Origin: Trichomonas vaginalis G3
Taxonomy: Eukaryota; Parabasalia; Trichomonadida; Trichomonadidae
Length of the DNA: 64,000 nt
Assembly (NCBI RefSeq): GCF_026262505.1
Contig: NC_067206.1
Coordinates: forward strand, 18,683,319 to 18,747,318
Direction of reading: 5' to 3'
Both the position numbers and the translations under genes were made by a program. The first letter of the stretch is position 1. Every line of letters starts with the position of its first letter. This document shows positions 48,455-57,470 of the stretch, in pieces. The notes beneath the pieces are model-generated. The model was not told the DNA's origin. It saw only the letters and a list, made by a program, of their open reading frames with translations, and made no database searches.

Positions 48455-48967
48455 ATCACTGAGTTCAAGGTTATATTCATCAAATATTTCATTATTAAAT
48501 GCAACTTCTGCTAGTTTATTTATTTTTTCAATACGATCATTTGAAAGTCTATCGTTTAATTTTTTCTGAAGTTTTTCATTTTCTAGTTCTGAAACTTTAT
48601 TTGGATGATATTTAAACTCGTTAAATTCTTTTTCCTCAGTTTTGATCATTAATTTACAAAGAACTTTTGTGATTGGAATTCGTTTAAACCATTTATCATT
48701 AATATTTGTTATAAATTCAATATTCGGAATTAATTCCCAAATTTTTGCATTTTCAATTAATTTATTATCAAATGCAAAAGCAATAGGTTTAATATTAAAC
48801 TTACCTTTATAATATAAACTTTCTACATAATCATCGAAATAAACATCTACTTGTTTAACATTTTCAAGAATTGGTGAAAGAGCATCCATTAATTGATTGA
48901 CGGTTACGAATCTTGATCCACTCATTTTCATACAAAATAAAAATAAATTTTCATAAATGTAAGACAT
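48446..48967 (-). CDS. End gene of element B, conserved in element C
   Basis: The probable working start is the ATG near 48931 (MKMSGSRFVTVNQLMDAL), after a leader containing the ATTCATGTCTTACATTT motif; the open frame itself reaches back to 48967. It encodes about 160 residues: a beta-rich first half (VDVYFDDYVESLYYKGKFNIKPIAFAF) and a Lys/Glu-rich helical tail. A gene in element C (62663-63081: TKFISVNKYMTEV, LNVYFYHFEKS, IEPVKFAIV) is clearly related. The first ~55 codons lie inside the right terminal repeat and are therefore copied at the left end. Function unknown. Confidence 0.68.
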   Translation of the reverse strand: MSYIYENLFLFCMKMSGSRFVTVNQLMDALSPILENVKQVDVYFDDYVESLYYKGKFNIKPIAFAFDNKLIENAKIWELIPNIEFITNINDKWFKRIPITKVLCKLMIKTEEKEFNEFKYHPNKVSELENEKLQKKLNDRLSNDRIEKINKLAEVAFNNEIFDEYNLELSDGL

Positions 48968-49212
48968 GAATTTTTAAAGTTTATTTTTTAAAAAAATTAT
49001 TTTTTTATTTCATTATGTATGGGCTGAGTGTAAATGTCTTACAATTTTGAAAATTTTTTAAATCTTGATTTATTCAAAAACGTAAGAATAAAAACCGTAA
49101 GAATCATATATTTTTTATTTCATATGTCAAAAAAAATGATACAAAATCGTTCAATATTGTATGAATTCTTACGTTTACAAAAAAAGTCACAAAACCCGTA
49201 TCATATACTACT
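48791..49212. repeat. Right terminal inverted repeat of element B
   Basis: Inverted match of 30575-30996, ending TCATATACTACT and followed by the TTTGAG target duplication (49213-49218). Confidence 0.94.
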
Positions 49213-49336
49213 TTTGAGATTTCAAAATTCACAATTAATTAGGTTTTCGTACATATTATGAAGTTTATCTCGATAAAAGAAACAAAGGGAATGCTATCTT
49301 TACTAGATTTCATAATTTAAAAGTGTCAAAATTTCT

Positions 49337-49762
49337 ATGGAATCAATTCCTTTTGATCAGGTACCAGAAGCATGCAAACAGCTATTAAATAATGCTACAA
49401 CTAATCCAAGAATGTACATTAGTCTAGCGAGCGCGAAACTTCAGAAAGATGGACTTTCAATTGTTTATCATATCGAAATAGGTATAGAAAGTGGTGTTGT
49501 TGTTAATGTGAACAATGTCCATCTCGCTCATACTACTTTAGAACAGTTTAATTCTTATGTTGTAGATTATTTCAAAGGAAACCCTCATATTATAGAATTT
49601 CCAACTAAAAAATCATTAGATGTGTTAGACCAAACAATTGCAAATAGAACAAAAGACAAAATACAAGAATATTTTATACAATTACTTAGGATACCAGGAT
49701 TTTTCTTATTCGAGCCATTTCTTAAGATGTTTGGCCTAGACCCATCATTTTTTGTTATTTAA
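49337..49762 (+). CDS. Small PX-domain protein
   Basis: A 141-aa protein that is little more than a PX domain, a phosphoinositide-binding module of endosomal sorting proteins. Strands YISLASAKLQKDGL and YHIEIGIESGVVV are followed by IIEFPTKKSLDVL (the FPxKK-type core), then NRTKDKIQEYFIQLLRIPGFFLFEPFLKMFGL, the usual C-terminal helices. The family Arg/Tyr lipid pocket is only partly visible. It probably acts on endosomal membranes. Element B ends 124 bases before its ATG, so regulatory DNA may have been separated from it. AAAAGTGTCAAAATTT lies just before the ATG. Confidence 0.72.
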   Translation: MESIPFDQVPEACKQLLNNATTNPRMYISLASAKLQKDGLSIVYHIEIGIESGVVVNVNNVHLAHTTLEQFNSYVVDYFKGNPHIIEFPTKKSLDVLDQTIANRTKDKIQEYFIQLLRIPGFFLFEPFLKMFGLDPSFFVI

Positions 49763-50428
49763 TACAATCGAATTTTTTAAATTTAGATTTCATTTTTACA
49801 ATTTTTGATCAGAAACCCTCCCATATTAGTTAAATATTATAACTCACACTAATAAATCCAGTACCTCTCAAATTATTCTTATCATTTACAAAATTTTATC
49901 GATATACATAAATTTCATTTTATAACGGAGACTAAAGACATATTGTTTCTTTTTATTAAAATTCATCGAATCTCCATATATCTTATGCCTATTTAGTTTT
50001 TTAAGCAGTGAAAACCAAATGATGTATACTACTCAACTATTGCCATCTATTAACAAAATTATACACTTCGATATTGAGTTTTTCGAAAAGATATTTTGAA
50101 ATTTATGTGTTTAAACTGATTAAGTGACATTATATATACATTTTTGCAAATAAAACATAGCATAAAACGTTAATCTATTTTCACAAACCTTTTAATAATT
50201 TACTTTATTTTAGCAATTATTGAACGCCTAGATCATGTGCTTTTCAATTATGTTGTACATGGTATTTCATTGCTTCTTATATAGAGAGTAATAAGTGCAA
50301 TTTTAGTCGATAATTTGTTTCATAAGATCTAAATGTATCTTTCATTTAAAAAAAGGATAGCTTATTATAAATATATTGATCCAAAAAAGCTTTTTACTAT
50401 GAAATGACAAATACAAACATTTATATTC
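49763..50428. other. Intergenic region between convergent genes, no gene seen
   Basis: About 665 AT-rich bases. No open frame, RNA gene or repeat stands out. Confidence 0.5.
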
Positions 50429-51664
50429 TTATAATTCTCTAATAACTTGCGGATTTGTATCGATATCCAGGTCATTCTGTATTTCTGGTTCTTTCTCATC
50501 CTTTGGCATCAAGAAAATTCCGTAAAATATTGAAAAAGCCATAACAATTCCGTAGAAGAAGTAAACCCAGCTTAAAGTCATTGCATTCATCATTGGAGTG
50601 AATGCGAATATCATTACACTACATAACAACCAATTAAAGGACTGGTTGAGGCAAGAAGCGAGAGCTCTGTTTGAATCAGGAAAAACTTTTGCGACAACAA
50701 ACCAAGGAATAGGTCCAAGACCCATTCCGAACAAGAAAACATCAAAGAAGAGACAAATAACAGGTATATAAGGACTTAAATTCTTCTTTTCATTGACAAA
50801 TGATAAAATTAATGCAACAGCTTGGCCGGCAGAAGAAACAGACCAACAGATTCTATCACCAAACTTGGCAATGAATGCTGATGACAAAGCAGTTGATATC
50901 ATTTGCGCTGAAGAAACTAAAACAGCAGCGGCTCCCGAAGACATTGTAATTTTGGAGGCTTGAAAAATGGGATTCAAGTTCGTAAGTAGAGCGTTTATGC
51001 CTGATAGCTGCTGGAATATGACGGAAAGCATCGAAATGATGGTTGGCAAAATAAACTTCTTCTGAAAAATGGGTTCTGATGCTGATAGGTTCGTAAGACA
51101 TGTAGTAACGGGAGAATCTGGACAAAACCATATGAATATTAAGAAGAGACCGCATGGAATGAGAGATAAAATTGCAATTAATCTCCATTTGGCAAAAAGT
51201 CCGAAAGCGTATGAAATAACTGCGCCTATTGATACGAATAGTTGACACATTACACCATATGCTGCTCGGTATTCTTCTGGAGCGAGTTCAACGATATATA
51301 CTGGAATAACTCCAGAAGTTGCGCCAATAAATATACCAGAAACAATTCTGGATATGTAGCCTATCCATTTGTACTTTTTTCCAGCGACAATCATTAAAAC
51401 CCATCCAAGAACTACTCCAATTTGAGAACAAATCGCAGCAATTTTACGGCCGAATTTGGTTACAACTATGTTAATCAGTGGGCTTCCTGCAATAGCTGAA
51501 ATTGAAGCTAAAGCATTAATAGCGCTAAATTCTGTAGAAGAATAGCCAAGATCGTTGATTAAAGACTCTGCAGCTGGACTACAATATACAAGGACGTTTC
51601 CGATGGACATTGCAGCAATTGAAATAACTATAATAAACTTGAATTCAGGAATACAAAGAAACAT
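50429..51664 (-). CDS. MFS sugar transporter
   Basis: A 411-aa membrane protein with 12 predicted spans, a sugar-porter-family carrier for hexoses at the plasma membrane. Family signatures are FGRK (71-74), PVYIVELAPEEYRA (121-134, the PVYxxExxPxxxRG site), CPDSP (181-185), QQLSGINA (218-225) and GMGLGPIPWFVVAKVFP (313-329). The second RxGRR-type loop is reduced (KFGDR). The ATG at 51664 is the first in frame. Upstream, an AAAAGTGACA motif lies 86 bases away with several out-of-frame ATGs between, so either the leader is long or the original N-terminus was changed by a small insertion or deletion. Confidence 0.93.
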   Translation of the reverse strand: MFLCIPEFKFIIVISIAAMSIGNVLVYCSPAAESLINDLGYSSTEFSAINALASISAIAGSPLINIVVTKFGRKIAAICSQIGVVLGWVLMIVAGKKYKWIGYISRIVSGIFIGATSGVIPVYIVELAPEEYRAAYGVMCQLFVSIGAVISYAFGLFAKWRLIAILSLIPCGLFLIFIWFCPDSPVTTCLTNLSASEPIFQKKFILPTIISMLSVIFQQLSGINALLTNLNPIFQASKITMSSGAAAVLVSSAQMISTALSSAFIAKFGDRICWSVSSAGQAVALILSFVNEKKNLSPYIPVICLFFDVFLFGMGLGPIPWFVVAKVFPDSNRALASCLNQSFNWLLCSVMIFAFTPMMNAMTLSWVYFFYGIVMAFSIFYGIFLMPKDEKEPEIQNDLDIDTNPQVIREL

Positions 51665-51750
51665 CGAAAATCTATCAACTTCAATTTTTTCAATGCGTTT
51701 TCTCAAAATCAGAAATTTTCCAATTCATCAATATCATTTTCATAGTTATA

Positions 51751-51760
51751 TGTCACTTTT
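51751..51760 (-). promoter_or_regulatory. Candidate core promoter AAAAGTGACA before the MFS gene
   Basis: Same word and orientation as before the TruD and thioredoxin-fold genes, but 86 bases from the first in-frame ATG. Confidence 0.4.
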
Positions 51761-52164
51761 GCAGTTCAAATCAAGAATTTTAATTCACTACCTGACCGTT
51801 TAAGAATCAAGAAATCACAGCAGTATTATTGGTGTATGAAATTCTCTGGATAAATCTTTATTGAAGATCGAAATCCAGACAACTTCATCAAAACGAAGTT
51901 CATTAGATACCACTTGCTTCTATATGAACGAGAGATCCAAATTTTATTATCTTAAAGTAATGGTCATCCAATTTATTGGTAAAACAATTTCAATTTTTGC
52001 CTTATTTCTTCCTCAGCGGTCATTTGATATGATATTAGATGCCACATCATTCACAAGCATCTTTACGAATGTCGTTCAATTCCAAAATCAACAAATTGGA
52101 ATTTTGGACTGAATATCCTAATAAGTTGTTCATAGAAATGATTAAAAACATATTTATATTGAAG
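51761..52164. other. Intergenic region with a possible fragment
   Basis: About 400 bases. A plus-strand open frame of about 83 codons (51861-52112) lacks an early ATG and any recognisable domain. I see nothing else. Confidence 0.4.
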
Positions 52165-53178
52165 TTATGATGAGTTTTTATTCAGAGAATGGAAAGGAGC
52201 AACAATTTTTCTTATTAATTTCTGAAAATATGTTTCCATATCTTCATATTTAGCATCATCAACTATAGGAATTGGAGCTTGGCACTTATAAGTCGATAGA
52301 TGGGATAAATTAAAATATGAATCTTTTATGACGATATTATCATTAGATATTCCATCTGAAATAGATTCTCTACTATTGATATAGCAATTTTTAACTGTAA
52401 AGATGGAAAATTCTGCCTTAGAAAAAAGTTTGGTTCCAGAATCATCACCATTTCCAAGTATGGAACAGTTTTCAAGTGTTATATTACCATTACAATTAAT
52501 TATTCCATATTCTGTACTACTTTGACTGTTATTCAATATGTTGCAAAATGAAACAAAATGAGTTTTAGAATTAAAATGACCTAATACTTGATCCCCATTT
52601 TTACATGATGTATTATCAATTGTACAATATGAAACTCTTGCTTCTAAAGATGGAAAAAGTCCGAATCCTGAGTTATGCGAAGCTATGCAATGACTGATAT
52701 TTGTTGACATAATTGAAATATTTCCGTTAAATAAAGTAATTGTTTTTCGTGATTCTTCATTTCCGCATTCGCTAATTGTAGAATCGTAGATGAAATTTAA
52801 CTTGCTTTCAACTTTACAATCTGAGTATGAGTGATGACCACCGTTATAATTTTTTGTAGTTGTTTGTGAACTTACAGAACAAATTTTGTTTTGTACTAAA
52901 GAACCACTGGAGTTAAAGAAAATGCATCCACCATAGTTTATATTTGTGTTGTTATAAAAGTTGCATTCAGAATGTAATACTTTGATTTCGTCTTCTGAAT
53001 ATTGGATAGCACTATTTCTGAGATCATAAAAAGAGCTTCGTAAAACAAAACACTCTTTTTGGGTTACATTAGGCTTGCAATTTGCACAGTAACTGATTGG
53101 CTTTGACTGGCTTTTCGAATTATAAAAATATTGCCATGAATCAAATCCAGCACGAGAAATTAATAAAATATAAACTAT
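52165..53178 (-). pseudogene. Beta-helix surface-like protein whose open frame lacks an ATG start
   Basis: The frame is open for 337 codons. The first ATG is only at 52710, but the upstream half is plainly coding. It opens with a hydrophobic signal-like stretch (IVYILLISRAG), then DSWQYFYNSKSQSKPISYC, CKPNVTQKECFVLRSSF, NFYNNTNINYGGCIFFNSSG and similar. Repeated short strands with N-x-S/T, Cys and Gly are typical of right-handed parallel beta-helix proteins, which are abundant in trichomonads and perhaps surface-exposed. The first in-frame codon after the upstream stop is ATA where family members would be expected to have ATG. Start-codon loss (pseudogene) or non-ATG initiation are the two explanations. 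There is no C-terminal membrane anchor. Confidence 0.65.
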
Positions 53179-53181
53179 TCA

Positions 53182-54188
53182 AATCGAAAATTAATTGAAA
53201 AAAATACACAAATTTGATCAAAACTGAATACAATCTGCCACCTTAGGATACGTTCGGATTGTTGCCAAACGAACATTCCATATAAAAGACTTAGATAATA
53301 TAAGATTCCGATTTGATTTCTTCATTTGTGAAGTCAAAGTTGAAATTGAATTAAGCAAACCATTTTATGATTGATTATATTTGGCGTAGCCATATGGCTA
53401 TTTTCAAAATATGAGAATTTCCATAAACGTTTTTGAGAGTCTTCACAAAAAATACCAATTCAATACCATTAAATTAGTCGACATAAAATTGTCGTTGAAA
53501 TAATGCATTATTTAATTAAAACTAAATCAATATCTGGAATTTATGATTCAAAACTATTCAATGGTCTTGACAGAATTATTTTGTAAAGTTCTCAAATTTT
53601 CAAATCAAATATTCTGATGTTATTTTATCGATTTGAATGGAACTGACATATCATATTAGTAAACATATAATAATGCTTATTATGAATTAATAAATATCAA
53701 CGTCATTTGTCAAACTGATTGTTCACCTCAGAATAATTTCAGTGTTAGCTATTATAATCATTAAAACTTGGGTTTATTTTGGCTAATTTAATCAATGCAA
53801 CAACTGTTAAAATTTGAAAGAAAATTACAAAAGATTAAATTTATATCATTAACTAATTTTTCAACAGCATTTACTTTAATATTTCCAATTTATTTTACTT
53901 TTATTTGGATAAATGCGAGAATTTTAAAATCACTGTTGACCTGTTCGAAAGCTTTAGAAACAGTGGTATTATTAATAGCGAAACATTTTGTATATGATCA
54001 TATGATTACAAGTCTGCAACGTTAAAAATTCGAATAAATTTGAATAATTTTTTTTATGAATTAACCTTAACGAGCATATGAATATAATTTAACATTTCCA
54101 ACTTAATATGAATTAATCGAAAAATATTGTTCTATATCCATAAAACCAATTTATTGAAATTAGATATAACAAAATACGAGAGATATTT
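53182..54188. other. Intergenic region before element C
   Basis: About 1,000 AT-rich bases. One ATG-started frame of 76 codons (53795-54025) encodes a hydrophobic peptide of unknown nature and has no leader or homologue that I recognise. Nothing else is supported. Confidence 0.45.
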
Positions 54189-54213
54189 AAAAAAAAAAAA
54201 AAAAAAAAAAAAA
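54189..54213. repeat. 25-base poly(A) tract at the element C boundary
   Basis: An uninterrupted run of A separates AT-rich host DNA from a GC-rich segment beginning GGGAGCGGGGCTTCC. Confidence 0.8.
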
Positions 54214-54220
54214 GGGAGCG

Positions 54221-54251
54221 GGGCTTCCAGGCACTTCGTGCCTTCTAGCCC
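54221..54251. repeat. Nested GC-rich hairpin at the tip of element C
   Basis: An outer stem GGGCT/AGCCC encloses a perfect inner hairpin GGCAC-TTC-GTGCC (54230-54242). The inner hairpin is the same 5+3+5 form as the micro-inserts in elements A and B. Confidence 0.65.
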
Positions 54252-54311
54252 TAAGAATTTTTCCCAAGACCCAAGAGGAGGACCGAACCCCAGCCGACCA
54301 GCCGTTGACTT

Positions 54312-54436
54312 TTTTGTCAAGACTTCATCGTAAATGTTTTGTCAAGACTTCTTCGTAAATGTTTTGTCAAGACTTCTTCGTAAATGTTTTGTCAAGACTT
54401 CTTCGTAAATGTTTTGTCATGATTTCATCGTAATGA
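54312..54436. repeat. 25-bp iterons, first array (element C)
   Basis: About five units with the core TTGTCAAGACTTCTTCGTAA start at 54312, 54337, 54362, 54387 and 54412, with a strict 25-base period. The last unit is diverged and ends in TAATGAGCG. Confidence 0.93.
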
Positions 54437-54460
54437 GCGTAAATGACCAAAAAATAATGT

Positions 54461-54520
54461 TTATGTTAGAATGTTAGATCTAACACCTTTTCTAACATGT
54501 TTTCTAACATCGTAGAAAAC
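54461..54520. repeat. CTAACA-type module (element C)
   Basis: A GTTAGATCTAAC palindrome is followed by two more TTTTCTAACAT words. It is the structural twin of the module at 54690-54742, in which the repeated word is CTCACC instead. Confidence 0.75.
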
Positions 54521-54541
54521 TCATGAATTTCATCGTATATG

Positions 54542-54672
54542 TTTTGTCAAGACTTCTTCGTAAATGTTTTGTCAAGACTTCTTCGTAAATGTTTTGTCAA
54601 GACTTCTTCGTAAATGTTTTGTCAAGACTTCTTCGTAAATGTTTTGTCAAGACTTCTTCGTAATGAGCGTAA
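54542..54672. repeat. 25-bp iterons, second array (element C)
   Basis: Five more units of the same 25-base repeat start at 54542, 54567, 54592, 54617 and 54642; the last ends in TAATGAGCG as in the first array. One further copy lies at about 54770, just before the first gene. Confidence 0.93.
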
Positions 54673-54689
54673 ATGACCCAAAAATATAA

Positions 54690-54742
54690 TTTAGGTGAAG
54701 AGGTGAGATGTCACCTCTTTTCTCACCTGTTTTCTCACCTCA
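54690..54742. repeat. CTCACC-type module (element C)
   Basis: An AGGTGAGATGTCACCT palindrome is followed by two TTTTCTCACCT words. Spacing and flanks equal those of the CTAACA module at 54461-54520, but the repeated word differs at the same positions in every copy. Confidence 0.75.
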
Positions 54743-54815
54743 TGAATTTTCATGATTTCATCGTAAATGTTTTGTCAAGACTTCTTCATCGTAAATGTTT
54801 TTAACTTCACTTAAA

Positions 54816-57470
54816 ATGCCACGTAAGCTACGTAAGAATATACGTAAGAGGAAGAGAGCATTGAAACATCCAATAGTAAAACTGACACCACAACAACAGT
54901 TGCAACAACAAATTATGAATGACCCCACTATGTTGCAACAAATGTCAAGCAACCCTATGCTTTTAAACCGAGTTATTGGTGCACAGAGTGGAGGTTTAAG
55001 AGCAGCACTTTTAGCGAAAATGGCAGGCTATGGTGGAGCTGCAGACGGAACAGCTTATAACCCTCAAAGTCAAATGAATTTGAGTTCACTCAAAAATCAA
55101 ATAACAGATGTCAAAAAGTCAAACATAGACATACAGAAACAAATAAGCGAAAACGAAAAGAAACTAGAATATGACAGACACACAAAGAAACTCAATGAGT
55201 TAAACGTAGAGAAAAAGAAGAAAGAAGAACAACTGAAAGAACTAAGTACAGAGGAATATGCGAAAAAAGTGTCAGAAAAAGCAGCAGAAGTAGCAAAAAT
55301 GGAACAAGATGTCATAAATTTGAAAAACCATACTACTCAATATAAAGTACTGAAAGATGAAGAAATAAAACAAAAAGCCCTGAAGACATATATGGATAGC
55401 GATGAGTATAAAAAAGAAGTTGAAGCAAATGTAAAGGCAGAAAAACTTTTACAGTTGCAAAACCAAACCGTACAGTATGAAAACTTAGCACAAGAAAGTA
55501 AAAATAACGACGCAGCCATGCAAAAGGCAATGAAAAGCGCAGAATATATAAAAGCTAATAATGACTGGTTAGATGCCCAAGCCAACGCTAAAGCAGCCCA
55601 ACTCATAGGGTCAATAAGGACAAAAATACAAGCGGATGAAGACAGTTCAAATGAAGCTTTAACAAATGCTGACTTTAAGAACGCTTTCGAAGCTCTTCAT
55701 AGTAAGGTGAAACAAGTGAACGACTTCTCATCTGGAAAGAAACTGAAGTCTGAAGGTTTCGACAAAGAGTTAAAAGAAGTAGCACAAAATATGACGAAAA
55801 TAACAGATGCAGCAACGAGACAGGCAGTTCAAAGTGCCTATGACGCCGTTAGAGCAACTGTTGTGAAAAGTCAAGAAAAAGAGTTACAACAGACCAAAAC
55901 AGACCTAGTAAATGCTTTCTTAAAAACGAAAAGTCAGGTAGGACATTACGCTGCAGATGGAACATATGTGCCAGCTGGTGGAACTTATATACCACCAAAC
56001 CCTCCAAGAGAAGCACCTGCACCAGGACTACCTAGAACATTTACATCGTCACATGGACACAGACACAGGCATGCACAACAACCAGCACAACAACCACCTC
56101 CACAACCAGCACAACAACCAACACAACAACCAGCACAGCAACCAACAGTTCAAAACCCTGCACAACAACAACCACAAACAGAGCAAGGACATAAAAGAAG
56201 TAGAGAACAAGGAAACCAAGAATTCTTAAAAATGCTTAAAGAAGAGTGTGGTTTCCCAGATACTGTTGACTTTAGTGACAGATATAAAGAAGCTATTGGA
56301 AAGTTCAAGGATGGAAATACTGACCCGAACCTATTTAGCTTTATGGCTCAGCACCAAAACGGATATAATCTCAAACCTGGAAAATACAAGCTCGCTAAGG
56401 GATATGATTTAATAGCATATCATCCAAATGACATGGATGAATTTACTCCGAGATATTTGATGTCAGAGCTAAATGACAATTCAACTTTCGTCATGAAACG
56501 CGTAAAAAATAGAGACGGAACGAAAGAACAAAAGCTTATGAATGCGGATGACGTAGATAGGGAAATTGTTGAAAACGGTCTCGGAATATATGAAATGCCA
56601 GCAGATGAGGTACAAGAAACTCCACAGGAAGAAGTTCAGATACAACCAGACATGGAAGAAATAGTTCAGCAACAACAGCTAGAAGAGCCTGAAGGAAACG
56701 AACAAGTCACTCCTTTGGAAACTAACTTCACAGAACTAGATGAAGATTTGGAACAGCCGAAAAATCTTGACCCTCAACAAGAGCATGAGGTGAATATGGA
56801 ATCTTTCCAAGAGTCTAAGAAAGATTCGGCTGACATAGTAGAAGAATATCGAAAAATGTTTGCCGACATACAAAAGACTCCAACACCAGATGAAAATATT
56901 CAGCATAGAATGGAAGCACTGAAAGAAAATGTACACAAATACAACAACCCTTTTTACTTACGAGCATTTAACGTTCAATCTTCGGATGAACTCGGTGAAA
57001 ATAAAAGGTTAAATTTCAAGAAAACATATAGAAATGAAACATTGTTTAAAGTTCATTCAGAACCTAACCAAGATGGAAACAAACCTACTTTTGTTTCTGC
57101 AGACGATGGAACTACAATGAGATGGGGTCATAAAGCTAACCCGGATAGGTGGTTCATAAACTTACAACCACAATTCCAAGAAGTTGTAGACGCAATGGAA
57201 GTCAATGGTGAACCAGATATAGCTGGTATTTTAAGCGCGGCTTTAATGCCATTGAAAGATATGAAACATGCAGATATTTTGGACCAGTATGAAATGAACA
57301 TGGCTGATGGAAATATAACACCTGACGTTCTAGAACATTTATCTCAAAGAACTACACAGAACCATAGAGATGGTATATTTGGTGAAGAGTTTAGAAAGAC
57401 AGTTAGGAGAGAGAAGGAAGAGAACCTATTGTACATGACCTTGCAAATGAAAGTTTGCAAAATGTCATAA
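54816..57470 (+). CDS. Large basic / coiled-coil / P-Q-rich protein (element C)
   Basis: About 884 aa starting MPRKLRKNIRKRKRALKH, a strongly basic N-terminus. It is followed by a Gln/Met-rich stretch, long Lys/Glu coiled coils (about 80-400), a Pro/Gln tandem (QQPAQQP repeats near 430-460) and an acidic region. The C-terminal globular part contains RAFNVQSSDELGENKRL and TMRWGHKANPDRWF. An in-frame ATG seven codons earlier (54795) lies inside the last iteron, so I prefer the later one. A core, scaffold or minor capsid protein is likely from its size and place before the capsid gene, but no domain is recognised. Confidence 0.6.
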   Translation: MPRKLRKNIRKRKRALKHPIVKLTPQQQLQQQIMNDPTMLQQMSSNPMLLNRVIGAQSGGLRAALLAKMAGYGGAADGTAYNPQSQMNLSSLKNQITDVKKSNIDIQKQISENEKKLEYDRHTKKLNELNVEKKKKEEQLKELSTEEYAKKVSEKAAEVAKMEQDVINLKNHTTQYKVLKDEEIKQKALKTYMDSDEYKKEVEANVKAEKLLQLQNQTVQYENLAQESKNNDAAMQKAMKSAEYIKANNDWLDAQANAKAAQLIGSIRTKIQADEDSSNEALTNADFKNAFEALHSKVKQVNDFSSGKKLKSEGFDKELKEVAQNMTKITDAATRQAVQSAYDAVRATVVKSQEKELQQTKTDLVNAFLKTKSQVGHYAADGTYVPAGGTYIPPNPPREAPAPGLPRTFTSSHGHRHRHAQQPAQQPPPQPAQQPTQQPAQQPTVQNPAQQQPQTEQGHKRSREQGNQEFLKMLKEECGFPDTVDFSDRYKEAIGKFKDGNTDPNLFSFMAQHQNGYNLKPGKYKLAKGYDLIAYHPNDMDEFTPRYLMSELNDNSTFVMKRVKNRDGTKEQKLMNADDVDREIVENGLGIYEMPADEVQETPQEEVQIQPDMEEIVQQQQLEEPEGNEQVTPLETNFTELDEDLEQPKNLDPQQEHEVNMESFQESKKDSADIVEEYRKMFADIQKTPTPDENIQHRMEALKENVHKYNNPFYLRAFNVQSSDELGENKRLNFKKTYRNETLFKVHSEPNQDGNKPTFVSADDGTTMRWGHKANPDRWFINLQPQFQEVVDAMEVNGEPDIAGILSAALMPLKDMKHADILDQYEMNMADGNITPDVLEHLSQRTTQNHRDGIFGEEFRKTVRREKEENLLYMTLQMKVCKMS

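Larger units (their letters stand above)
30575..49212. mobile_element. Maverick/Polinton element B, full length (18,638 bp)
   Basis: Both ends are present: 422-base terminal inverted repeats (30575-30996 and 48791-49212) and a 6-base target duplication TTTGAG at 30569-30574 and 49213-49218, the size known for Mavericks. From left to right it carries an unknown gene, polymerase B, integrase, an 87-aa gene and a convergent small ORF, then the primase-helicase between inverted repeats. After these come a fiber-like gene, several small virion-type genes, the packaging ATPase, the major capsid protein, a pair of small amphipathic proteins and an end gene. The structure is whole but several genes are broken (about a dozen breaks in total). 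Matching target duplications and near-identical repeats point to a fairly recent insertion. Confidence 0.96.

Noticed and set aside
51861-52112. 83-codon frame on the plus strand
   Set aside because: Lacks an early ATG and any recognisable domain; it lies between two minus-strand genes.
53795-54025. 76-codon hydrophobic frame with an ATG
   Set aside because: No homology, promoter or neighbour supports it; AT-rich DNA often gives such frames. Kept only as a remark on the intergenic region.
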